Shown here: positions 1 through 6,530 of the stretch, piece by piece
How positions within the stretch are numbered: position 1 is the stretch's first letter
Layout of the letters: each line of letters begins with the position of its first letter
Assembly: GCA_039798065.1 (NCBI GenBank)
Contig: JBDKGS010000114.1
Span: forward strand, 1 to 12,302
Direction of reading: 5' to 3'
DNA length: 12,302 bases
Source of the DNA: UBA5070 sp039798065
GTDB taxonomy: Bacteria > Fibrobacterota > Fibrobacteria > UBA5070
Program-made: the position numbers and the translations under genes
The notes under the pieces: generated by a model
Told to the model about the DNA's origin: nothing
Seen by the model: the letters and a program-made list of their open reading frames with translations, nothing else
Database searches by the model: none

Positions 1-798
1 GACTCCATGCTGGCCCCGGCGGGCATCGCGATCGACAGTGTACGGCAGTCCACGCTCGCGCAAGTGATCGCGTTGCCAGGCCGGATCCGCAACGATCCGA
101 CCCGAACCTTCAATGCGACGGCCCGGTTTCCGGGGGTGATCCGCTTCTTTGGCCTCAAGGCGGGTGCCAAGGTGAAAGCGGGCGATCTGGTGGCTCGCAT
201 CGAAAGCGACGCGACGCTGGAGCCATACGAGATCCGCGCGCCGCGCGCTGGAACGGTCCTGCACACCGAAGCGACCGAAGGGCAGGTCGTCGCGTCCGGA
301 CAGATTTTGGCCGAGATCGCGGATCTGGGATCGGTGCTTGCCGAACTCAAGGTCGGTAGCGGGGATTTCGCGAAGTTGCGCGTCGGCCAACCGGTGACGG
401 TGACGATGCACGGCGACGAAATCGGCAAGCGCACTTCCGTGACGGCGCTCCTCCCGCAGGTGGATCCGGCCACGCAGATGCGCACCGTACAGGCGAAACT
501 CGACAATTCCCGTGGCGTGTACGGCGATGGTCTGTTCGTGCAGGGGTTGGTGGAAACCGGGCGTTTCGCGGCCGCGCTCACCGTTCCGCTGGCCAGCGTG
601 CAGACTTCCAAAGGAAAAACGGTGGTCTATGTGCGCGAAGGTGAGCGCTTCGAAGAGCGACAGGTGACCACGGGCAAGAAGGACGGAGAACGGATCGAGG
701 TGTTGTCCGGATTGAAGCGAGGCGAACGCGTGGCCGCGATCGGCAGCTTCGTGGTCAAGGCCGACCTTGGCAAGAGCGAGGCCGAACATGCACACTGA
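1..798 (+). CDS. czcB: CzcB/CusB-type RND efflux periplasmic adaptor subunit, 5' partial
   Basis: Membrane fusion (adaptor) subunit that bridges an inner-membrane RND pump and an outer-membrane channel in the periplasm. The frame is open to the left edge, so the true start and signal sequence lie outside; the visible 266 codons are the C-terminal two thirds. A split lipoyl/barrel-sandwich region is seen around codons 40-105, with 'GLKAGAKVKAGDLVARIES' and 'IRAPRAGTVLHTEATEGQVV' as its two halves and a very short connecting hairpin, as in CzcB-type adaptors. A beta-barrel ('VGQPVTVTM') and a membrane-proximal domain follow. The tail is rich in acidic and His residues (EAEHAH), possibly a weak metal-binding end. 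Its stop overlaps the start of the pump gene by 11 bases, so the two are translationally coupled. The assignment to CzcB rather than CusB rests mainly on the partner pump. Confidence 0.9.
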   Translation, partial: DSMLAPAGIAIDSVRQSTLAQVIALPGRIRNDPTRTFNATARFPGVIRFFGLKAGAKVKAGDLVARIESDATLEPYEIRAPRAGTVLHTEATEGQVVASGQILAEIADLGSVLAELKVGSGDFAKLRVGQPVTVTMHGDEIGKRTSVTALLPQVDPATQMRTVQAKLDNSRGVYGDGLFVQGLVETGRFAAALTVPLASVQTSKGKTVVYVREGERFEERQVTTGKKDGERIEVLSGLKRGERVAAIGSFVVKADLGKSEAEHAH

Positions 799-3700
799 GC
801 CCAAAGCCGGATTTTTCGGCGCATTGCTTTCTGCCTGTGTACGGCACTGGGGAATGGTCTTGGCCGTATCCTTGGCTCTGCTCGGGGCGGGCATTTTCAG
901 CTTTGTGCATCTGCCCATCGACGCGGTTCCCGACATCACCAACGTGCAGGTCCAGATCAACGCCGAAGCCCCCGGGTTCACTCCCCAGGAGGTGGAAAAG
1001 CGTGTGACGTTGCCACTGGAAACGCAACTCGCCGGGATTCCAGGATTGCAATCGACGCGCTCGCTGAGTCGCTACGGACTTTCGCAGATCACGGCGGTTT
1101 TTGACGAAGGCACCGACATCTACTTCGCGCGTGCCCAGATCGGGGAGCGATTGGTGGAGGCGCGCGAAGCGTTGCCCGATGGCGTCGGGACATCGATGGG
1201 TCCCATCAGCACCGGGCTGGGCGAGGTGTTCTTCTACACGCTGGAACCCGATACCCTGGCACCCCATCCGATCACCGATCCCGGTGAACTCAAGACCATC
1301 CACGACTGGGTCGTCAAGCCTCAACTGCGTCGATTGCCAGGGGTGGCCGAGGTGAACTCGACAGGTGGTCGCGACCAAGTGATCCAGGTGGTTCCCGATC
1401 CGCTGCGCATGGCGGCGCGCAGCGTGACCTTCGAACATCTGCTGGAAGCGATCCGCAAGAACGTGGAAAACGTCGGGGCGGGGTATGTGGAACGCGGCGG
1501 CGAACAGGTTCTGGTGCGTTTTCCGGGGCAACCCGCCGAACCCAGCGAACTGTCCGGCGTGGTGGTCACCCACAAGGACGGGATTGCTGTTCGACTCTCC
1601 GAGGTGGCTAGCGTGGTGTGGGGGGCGCAGTTGCCCACAGGTGCGGCGACCGCCCAAGGCAAGGAGGTCGTGCTGGGCACAGTGGTGATGCTCAAGGGAG
1701 CTAATTCCCGCGAAGTGGCTCAGGCGTCGGCAATTGCGATCGACAAAATCCGTCCATCGCTGCCGCAGGGCGTGAAGCTCACGACCGTCTACGATCGGAC
1801 AAGTCTTGTTAATCGTACCATTTCCACCGTGCAGACGAGCCTCATGGAAGGCGCGCTCCTGGTGGTGGTGGTTCTGTTCCTGCTTCTGGGGAACTTCAGA
1901 GCGGCCTTGCTCACGGCCTTGGTCATTCCGTTGTCCATGGCGGCAACGCTGCTTGGCATGCAGCGTTTTGGAATCTCGGCCAACCTTATGAGTCTTGGGG
2001 CATTGGACTTCGGGCTTATCGTGGACGGGGCTGTGATCCTGGTGGAAAATTACGTGCGAATGCTCGCTCATCGGCAAGGCTCGGGCGGCACGTTGCTCGA
2101 TCTGCACCAGCGACAAGATTTGGTCAGGGAAAGTTCACGCGAGGTGCGACGATCCACCCTGTTCGGCGTTGGGATCATCACGGCGGTCTACATTCCCATC
2201 CTGGCTCTGGAAGGGGTGGAAGGCAAGATGTTTCACCCCATGGCCTACACGGTCATCCTCGCCTTGCTCTCGGCCTTGCTGCTTTCCCTGACCGTGATCC
2301 CCGCCATGCTCCCCTTGTTGGTGAAGGGGCGGGTGCAGGAAAAGGACAGTTGGCTGCTTGCGCCCTTCGCACGCGGCTACGTGCCTGGACTGGAGTGGGC
2401 CATGCGCCGTCCGGTGATCGTTGCGGGAACAGCCCTCGCGGTGCTTGTCGCCTCGGGAATCATCGCTTCGAAGATGGGCACAGAGTTCATCCCGAATCTG
2501 GACGAAGGCGACGTGGCATTGCATGCGATGCGCATTCCCGGCACGTCGGTGAGCCAGAGCGTGGCCATGGAGTTGCCCATCGAGAAGGAACTGATGCGCA
2601 TGCCCGAGGTGGACAACGTATTTTCGCGGATCGGGACCTCCGATGTGGCCACCGACCCGATGCCGCCCAACGTGGCTGACGAGTACGTTATCCTAAAAAG
2701 TCGCGAGCATTGGCCCGACCCCAAGCGTCCCAAGGAAGATCTGGTCGCTGAAATGCAGAAGCGGCTCGCTCGCTTTCCCGGCAACAACTACGAGTTCACC
2801 CAGCCCATCCAGATGCGTTTCAATGAACTGATCTCGGGCGTTCGTTCGGACGTGGCGGTGAAGGTGTTCGGCGACGACATGGACAGCCTGTTGGAAGCGG
2901 CCGAAGGGATCGCCGCGCTGTTGCGCAAAATTCCTGGAGCCGCCGACGTGAAGGTCGAGCAGGTGACCGGTCTGCCACTTTTGACTGTGCAGCCCAACCG
3001 CGAAGAGCTGTCGCGGCATGGTTTGAACATGGAAAATGTCCAGGATGTCGTTCGGACCGCGATTGGAGGAACGGAGGCGGCGAGCTTCTTCCAGGGAGAT
3101 CGTCGATTCCCGATCGTGGTGCGGCTCGACGATCGTTCGCGCACCGACTTCGATGCGCTGGCGAAGCTGCCGGTCCCCGATCCCCACGGTGGAGAGGACG
3201 CCTTCGTGCCGCTGGGTGAGCTGGTGCGATTTGATGTGGCCGACGGAGCGGCCCAGATCAGCCGTGAGAACGGAAAACGTCGCATCGTGGTCACGGCCAA
3301 TGTGCGCGGGGCCGACATCGGTTCCTTTGTGACAACGGCCCAGGCCAGTGTGCGCGACGGGGCGAAGGTTCCGGCGGGCTATTGGCTGGATTGGGGTGGT
3401 ACGTTCGAAAACCTGGAATCGGCTTCGCGCCGGTTGCAAATCGTGGTGCCGCTGGCCCTGCTCATGGTGCTCGGACTTCTGTACATGGCGGTGGGATCGG
3501 TGCGCGATGCGATGCTGGTCTTCACGGGCATCCCCCTGGCCCTCACCGGTGGAGTGGCGGCCTTGTGGCTCCGTGGCATCCCCCTGTCGATCTCGGCGGG
3601 TGTGGGGTTCATCGCCCTCTCCGGGATCGCGGTGCTCAACGGATTGGTGCTGCTCACGAGCATCCGCCAGAATGGCCGGCACATGCCGCTGGACGAGGCG

Positions 3701-3916
3701 ATCCGTCAGGGGTGCCGTACACGCTTGCGCCCGGTGCTCATGACAGCTCTTGTTGCCTCGCTGGGCTTCGTACCCATGGCGTTGGCTACCGGTGCCGGTG
3801 CCGAGGTGCAAAAACCGCTGGCCACGGTGGTGATTGGCGGTGTGCTCAGCTCCACGCTGTTGACCTTGTTCGTCCTGCCGGCCCTGGTGCGGCTGACCGC
3901 TAGGTGGAGGGAATGA
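788..3916 (+). CDS. czcA: CzcA-type heavy-metal RND efflux pump (HME family)
   Basis: Inner-membrane proton/metal antiporter of 1042 residues, the normal length for HME-RND proteins. The start chosen is the ATG at 788, preceded by GAGG six bases upstream; a TTG 21 bases earlier is less likely. TM1 is at about residues 20-42, followed by the conserved periplasmic 'PIDAVPDITNVQVQ'. The TM4 signature 'DFGLIVDGAVILVEN' is at residues 407-421, so D407, D413 and E420 have exactly the spacing of the Asp-Asp-Glu relay of CzcA. Copper/silver CusA proteins instead have an AIGAMVDAA-like segment there, so divalent cations (Co, Zn, Cd or Ni) are the likelier substrates. The second half begins near residue 535, with 'TEFIPNLDEGD' at about 563-575, and the final TM cluster covers about 890-1040. 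Full length and uninterrupted. It overlaps the adaptor gene upstream and the methyltransferase gene downstream. No CzcC channel gene is in view. Confidence 0.95.
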   Translation: MHTEPKAGFFGALLSACVRHWGMVLAVSLALLGAGIFSFVHLPIDAVPDITNVQVQINAEAPGFTPQEVEKRVTLPLETQLAGIPGLQSTRSLSRYGLSQITAVFDEGTDIYFARAQIGERLVEAREALPDGVGTSMGPISTGLGEVFFYTLEPDTLAPHPITDPGELKTIHDWVVKPQLRRLPGVAEVNSTGGRDQVIQVVPDPLRMAARSVTFEHLLEAIRKNVENVGAGYVERGGEQVLVRFPGQPAEPSELSGVVVTHKDGIAVRLSEVASVVWGAQLPTGAATAQGKEVVLGTVVMLKGANSREVAQASAIAIDKIRPSLPQGVKLTTVYDRTSLVNRTISTVQTSLMEGALLVVVVLFLLLGNFRAALLTALVIPLSMAATLLGMQRFGISANLMSLGALDFGLIVDGAVILVENYVRMLAHRQGSGGTLLDLHQRQDLVRESSREVRRSTLFGVGIITAVYIPILALEGVEGKMFHPMAYTVILALLSALLLSLTVIPAMLPLLVKGRVQEKDSWLLAPFARGYVPGLEWAMRRPVIVAGTALAVLVASGIIASKMGTEFIPNLDEGDVALHAMRIPGTSVSQSVAMELPIEKELMRMPEVDNVFSRIGTSDVATDPMPPNVADEYVILKSREHWPDPKRPKEDLVAEMQKRLARFPGNNYEFTQPIQMRFNELISGVRSDVAVKVFGDDMDSLLEAAEGIAALLRKIPGAADVKVEQVTGLPLLTVQPNREELSRHGLNMENVQDVVRTAIGGTEAASFFQGDRRFPIVVRLDDRSRTDFDALAKLPVPDPHGGEDAFVPLGELVRFDVADGAAQISRENGKRRIVVTANVRGADIGSFVTTAQASVRDGAKVPAGYWLDWGGTFENLESASRRLQIVVPLALLMVLGLLYMAVGSVRDAMLVFTGIPLALTGGVAALWLRGIPLSISAGVGFIALSGIAVLNGLVLLTSIRQNGRHMPLDEAIRQGCRTRLRPVLMTALVASLGFVPMALATGAGAEVQKPLATVVIGGVLSSTLLTLFVLPALVRLTARWRE

Positions 3917-4500
3917 TGCGGAAATCCCTTCTTTTCCTTTACCTGTTCCAGGTCTTTTCCGGATTCGTGTGGCCCAGCTTCAGGGTTTGGAAGCGGACAG
4001 GAATAAATCCCTACGTTCTTGCGCACGACGATGGTGCTGGGGGTGTCATCGCCCGTTGGTTCCGGATCGTTCTGGTCCTGACAGGAGGGTTGTGCGCTCT
4101 GCCGTGGATTGATCCCGCACTTCTGACAAAATTTGGTTTTGGGACCGGGTGGGGTTGGTCGCGGGGCTTCGGTCTTGTCGTGCTGGGAGCGTCCCTTGTC
4201 CTGATGCTGTGGGCGCAGTGGCAGATGAGCGATTCCTGGCGGATCGGCCTGGACCGCAAACATGCCAGTGTCTTGCGAACGGAAGGAATCTTTTCCATCT
4301 CGCGGAACCCGGTTTTTCTTTCGATGCGACTGCAATTGCTGGGGGTTGCGCTGGTGCTCCCCGGAGCGGCCAGCCTATTGCTGTGGGCCTTGGGCGAGCT
4401 CTGCATGCAGGTGCAGGTGAGGCTCGAGGAGGAATTCCTGCTGGCACGGCACGGCGAGCAATATCGCGCCTACTGCTCGATGGTGCGGAGATGGCTGTGA
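3916..4500 (+). CDS. CzcN/NccN-like isoprenylcysteine carboxyl methyltransferase (ICMT) family membrane protein
   Basis: Multi-pass membrane protein of 194 residues with the ICMT/phospholipid methyltransferase C-terminal half: 'SDSWRIGLD' (105-113), 'GIFSISRNPVFLSM' (124-137) and 'EEEFLLARHGEQYRAYCSMVRRWL' split as EE at 171-172 and G-EQY-Y-VRRW at 180-193. These are the residues that form the SAM and membrane-substrate site in the family. Hydrophobic helices are at about 5-20, 48-68, 84-100 and 139-165. The ATG at 3916 overlaps the pump stop (TGATG) and has GGAGG five bases upstream; an ATG three bases earlier would be too close to that site. ICMT-like genes called czcN or nccN accompany czc/ncc metal efflux genes in Cupriavidus, and the position here fits. 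The methyl acceptor of such bacterial proteins is not established, so only the family is firm. Confidence 0.85.
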   Translation: MRKSLLFLYLFQVFSGFVWPSFRVWKRTGINPYVLAHDDGAGGVIARWFRIVLVLTGGLCALPWIDPALLTKFGFGTGWGWSRGFGLVVLGASLVLMLWAQWQMSDSWRIGLDRKHASVLRTEGIFSISRNPVFLSMRLQLLGVALVLPGAASLLLWALGELCMQVQVRLEEEFLLARHGEQYRAYCSMVRRWL

Positions 4501-4542
4501 CATCGGAATATCAGATGAATCCGCTCTGAAGAGGACTTCGGC

Positions 4543-4574
4543 GCAGCGTAGGTCGTACACGCGACCTACGCTGC
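4543..4574. terminator. Perfect 13-bp hairpin between convergent genes, probable bidirectional terminator
   Basis: Arms 4543-4555 (GCAGCGTAGGTCG) and 4562-4574 are perfectly complementary around a 6-base loop. It lies 43 bases after the methyltransferase stop and 20 bases after the stop of the minus-strand gene, the usual place for a shared terminator. Neither side has a run of T, so it is not a textbook intrinsic terminator; it could also be a repeated palindromic element of the REP type. Confidence 0.55.
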
Positions 4575-4593
4575 ATGCGGTTCCTGCGGCAGT

Positions 4594-4923
4594 TCATTGT
4601 GTGATGACGGTTTCCGTCAAGTCCTGCGCTTCGAGCACCAGCAGCAGATCGTTGACCAGCCCGTGCAGTTCCATGGCCGACTCCTCGGTGAGGGGCATGC
4701 GGTGCTCGCCGTCCTTGCTCCGCAAAAGCATTCCTTCCTCCAGGTGGCGCGCCTTGAAGGGGCAGTTGAGGATGTTGGCGATGGCGTTGCCGACTCCTGC
4801 GAGCTGCTCGCGGGACAGGGCCATCCATGTCCCATTGAATCCCAACAGGGTCCGTGTTCCGGACCCCATCCTGTAGGCGATTCCGTTGGCCGATTCGACG
4901 ATGGGGCTGTCCGAGCGAAGCAT
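4594..4923 (-). CDS. Hypothetical protein, 109 aa
   Basis: Not recognised. The start is the ATG at 4923, which has AAGGAG five bases upstream; a longer frame reaching 5007 runs through the promoter and is rejected. The product is soluble-looking, with no signal peptide or membrane segment. It opens with a short beta-like part ('GIAYRMGSGTRTLLGFNGTWMAL' is split by turns at about residues 14-36), then a helix with a lone Cys ('AIANILNCPFKARHLEEGM', 47-65), a 'LLRSKDGEHRMPLTEESA' region (67-83) and a long leucine-rich helix (84-102). The pattern of a small strand-helix domain followed by a helix could suit a regulatory or binding protein, but no catalytic motif is visible. It is convergent with the Czc operon and has its own promoter. 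Confidence 0.75.
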   Translation of the reverse strand: MLRSDSPIVESANGIAYRMGSGTRTLLGFNGTWMALSREQLAGVGNAIANILNCPFKARHLEEGMLLRSKDGEHRMPLTEESAMELHGLVNDLLLVLEAQDLTETVITQ

Positions 4924-4964
4924 GGCGACTCCTTGCGAAATGAAGCAGAATGAGAATGAGACTA

Positions 4965-4993
4965 AATATAAAGAGAGACTCGTGAGTCGGCAA
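4965..4993 (-). promoter_or_regulatory. Sigma-70-type promoter of the 109-aa protein gene
   Basis: On the minus strand a -35 box TTGCCG (4988-4993, 4 of 6 to consensus) is followed by a 17-base spacer and a -10 box TATATT (4965-4970, 5 of 6). Transcription would start near 4958, giving a leader of about 35 bases with AAGGAG before the ATG at 4923. The spacer contains the perfect dyad GACTC-GT-GAGTC (4977-4988), which could be an operator. Confidence 0.6.
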
Positions 4994-5147
4994 ATGCTTT
5001 TTGGCAAGAAGCTGCGGAGAGAGTTTCGTGAGAATAATCTGCGGGGTTACCGTCACAGGATCGAAGATTGGTTTCGATGTGGTTGTCCCGCAGTGCACAC
5101 CAGGAAATGACAAATTCCGTTCATCGACACACAAAACCGGATCGGAT

Positions 5148-5558
5148 TTACTGATCAGTCGAACGCTGTTCGGTCGCGACCGGGCTGTCCGCGCGACGAG
5201 CGGTGCGCATGCGTGCCACATGGATCGAGACTCCGATGCCGATCGCCAGGAGAAGGAGTTGCACCGCCCACATGTCGCGAGGCACTCCCCAAAGCGCCGA
5301 CGACGCGAGGCTCAACCAAAGGAACACGAGGATTCCGATCTTGCCGTGCAGCGGGAGGCCGAGGCCGCTCTTGTAGCTTCGCAGGTATGGGCCGAACCAG
5401 CGGTTGTCGTGGAGCCAGGCGTTCAATCGAGGCGAAGCGCGCGAAAAGCAGGCGGCCGCCAGCAGCAAAAACGGAGTGGCCGGAACCAGCGGGAGCACAA
5501 TTCCCGCCACGCCCATGGCCACGGCCAGGCAACCGATCACAATCAAGATATGGCGCAT
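5148..5558 (-). CDS. DUF454 (YbaN-like) inner-membrane protein
   Basis: Small membrane protein of 136 residues of the DUF454/YbaN family, whose function is unknown. The start is the ATG at 5558, preceded by AGGAG at a 7-base spacing; the frame extends further upstream to 5729 but the extra residues are charged, lack family similarity and read through a regulatory region. Family signature: 'GIVLPLVPATPFLLLAAACF' (19-38) followed by 'SRASPRLNAWLHDNRWFGPYL' broken across residues 39-59. Hydrophobic segments are at about 3-24, 26-38, 74-92 and 97-114, and the last 20 residues are polar. It is divergent from arsR, with 207 bases between the starts. Members are often near respiratory or metal genes, but no role can be assigned from that. 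Confidence 0.88.
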   Translation of the reverse strand: MRHILIVIGCLAVAMGVAGIVLPLVPATPFLLLAAACFSRASPRLNAWLHDNRWFGPYLRSYKSGLGLPLHGKIGILVFLWLSLASSALWGVPRDMWAVQLLLLAIGIGVSIHVARMRTARRADSPVATEQRSTDQ

Positions 5559-5728
5559 TCCGACTCTCCTGTGGCTCAAGGATGACGAACTTTCCGTCCG
5601 TGAGTCAAGCTTCAAGTTAGGTGTTCGATTGCGCGGATTCGAGCCAACTCGATAGAGCCGTTGTCGGCTGGTCTCGGCTCCCATGCAAATCACCTTTCGC
5701 CACGAGATGCGGAGATGACGCCGAATCA

Positions 5729-5755
5729 TATTGCATAATCATGCAATAACGCATA
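5729..5755. promoter_or_regulatory. ArsR-type operator 1 and arsR promoter region
   Basis: A perfect dyad TATTGCAT-AATC-ATGCAATA (5729-5748) ends 17 bases before the arsR start, followed by a further half-site GCATA (5751-5755). A candidate promoter overlaps it: TTGCAT (5731-5736), an 18-base spacer and TATATT (5755-5760). This is the expected layout for autorepression by an ArsR/SmtB regulator. The same sequence recurs at 6115-6141 with 22 of 27 positions identical, which strongly supports it being a real binding site. Confidence 0.8.
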
Positions 5756-5765
5756 TATTGGATCC

Positions 5766-6086
5766 ATGGGTTGTTCCACAGGTAGATGCACTCACGGTGC
5801 CCAGACACATGACAAATCCTGGTATGTCGAAAGGGCGCGCGTGCTTGCGGCGCTATCGAACCCGGCTCGGCTCAAGATGGTCGTTTCCTTGTCGGAAGGC
5901 GAGAAGTGCGTCTGCGACATGGCTGCGGAGGTTGGCCTGGACATGTCGACCACTTCGCGTCATCTGGTGCAGCTTCGTCAAGCCGGGCTCGTGGCCGACG
6001 AACGCCGTGGCAACATGGTGTTCTACAGCCTCAAGGCGACCTGTTTGCCTTCGTTCCTGGACTGTTTGGATGGCCTTTCCGGGTAA
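5766..6086 (+). CDS. arsR: ArsR/SmtB-family metalloregulator
   Basis: Dimeric winged-helix repressor of 106 residues, expected to leave its operators when trivalent arsenic (or antimony) binds. The recognition region runs 'AAEVGLDMSTTSRHLVQLRQ' (53-72), followed by the wing 'AGLVADERRGNMVFYSL' (73-89). The metal-binding motif EKCVCD (46-51) places C48 and C50 like the first pair in the ELCVCDLC motif of E. coli ArsR, but the third Cys is replaced (CVCDMA). Extra cysteines sit at the N terminus (C3, C8) and C terminus (C93, C100), so the third ligand may come from elsewhere. There is no clear Shine-Dalgarno before the ATG, and the predicted transcript begins at or next to it, so the mRNA may be leaderless. 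It heads the ars operon and is flanked by both operators. Confidence 0.93.
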   Translation: MGCSTGRCTHGAQTHDKSWYVERARVLAALSNPARLKMVVSLSEGEKCVCDMAAEVGLDMSTTSRHLVQLRQAGLVADERRGNMVFYSLKATCLPSFLDCLDGLSG

Positions 6087-6107
6087 ACCCGGAGAGCTGT
6101 TCTTTTT
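6078..6107 (+). terminator. Hairpin with the arsR stop codon in its loop, possible partial terminator
   Basis: TCCGGG (6078-6083) pairs with CCCGGA (6088-6093) around the loop TAAA, whose first three bases are the arsR stop codon. A T-rich stretch (TTCTTTTT, 6100-6107) follows six bases after the stem. The stem is short and the T run is displaced, so termination may be partial; it would reduce read-through from arsR into the downstream resistance genes. A ribosome finishing arsR would sit on the stem, so translation could suppress it. Confidence 0.45.
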
Positions 6108-6114
6108 GCATGGT

Positions 6115-6141
6115 TATTGCGTAATCTCACAATAATGCATA
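6115..6141. promoter_or_regulatory. ArsR-type operator 2, upstream of the DGC-protein gene
   Basis: This 27-base site matches operator 1 at 22 of 27 positions; shared blocks are TATTGC, TAATC, CAATAA and GCATA, all in the same register. It keeps a dyad TTATTG-N10-CAATAA (6114-6135). It ends 14 bases before the DGC start, almost the same distance as operator 1 has to arsR (10 bases). A second promoter under ArsR control is therefore likely here, although the -10 box is not as clear as at operator 1. A TTG codon at 6117 that could extend the DGC frame lies inside the operator and is not used as the start. Confidence 0.75.
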
Positions 6142-6155
6142 GAAATGAGACTCCC

Positions 6156-6530
6156 ATGTCCTGCTCCTCCTGCTCCGGTACTCCTTCCACCATCGTCTAC
6201 TCCTGCTCCGGCGCCGCCGATGTGGGGGAGATTTCGGATCGCGTCGCCCGGGGTCTGTCCCGCGAGGGGATCGGCAAGATGTCGTGCGCGGTCGGCATGG
6301 GCGCCGGTGTCCAATCGCTGCGCAACGCCGCGCTTTCGGCTGGACGGATTCTGGCCATCGACGGTTGCGCCACCCGCTGCGTGGCGAAGGCGTTGGCCGA
6401 ATCGGGCGTGACGGAATATGTCCATGTGGAACTCGGGTCGCTCGGATTCGGCAAGGGGGCTTCGCCGGCCACCGACGACAACGTGGCGAAGGCGAGCGAG
6501 ATGGCCCGTCAAAAATTGGTAGCCGCATGA
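6156..6530 (+). CDS. DGC-domain putative zinc-binding protein
   Basis: Soluble 124-residue protein of the DGC family (named after a conserved Asp-Gly-Cys), annotated in databases as putative zinc-binding. Visible: N-terminal CSSC (3-6), 'YSCSGAADVGEISDRVARGL' (15-34), a lone C44, and 'ILAIDGCATRC' (65-75) with D69-G70-C71 and C75. Six cysteines in 124 residues and no signal peptide point to a cytoplasmic metal- or thiol-binding protein. The start is the ATG at 6156; a weak GAG lies seven bases upstream. Its stop overlaps the permease start (ATGA). The position between ArsR and an ArsP-like permease suggests it binds or hands over trivalent arsenicals, or reduces thiols, but this is inference; no enzymatic activity is assigned to the family with certainty. 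Confidence 0.85.
   Translation: MSCSSCSGTPSTIVYSCSGAADVGEISDRVARGLSREGIGKMSCAVGMGAGVQSLRNAALSAGRILAIDGCATRCVAKALAESGVTEYVHVELGSLGFGKGASPATDDNVAKASEMARQKLVAA

Noticed and set aside
755..2116. Long open frame of 453 codons on the minus strand opposite the RND pump gene
   Set aside because: It lies wholly antisense to the strongly supported pump gene, is rich in His, Arg and Gln in no domain pattern, and follows from the high GC third-position bias.
2693..3811. Minus-strand frame of 372 codons opposite the second half of the pump gene
   Set aside because: Same shadow pattern, with no recognisable domain and no ribosome site.
5615..5665. tRNA-like TTCGA and TTCGAGCC pieces upstream of the DUF454 gene
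   Set aside because: No T-arm stem pairs around the putative loop on either strand, and no acceptor or anticodon arm could be built.
5731..6135. Alternative plus-strand frame over the arsR gene starting in operator 1
   Set aside because: It is out of frame with the winged-helix protein, begins at TTG within the operator and has no family similarity.
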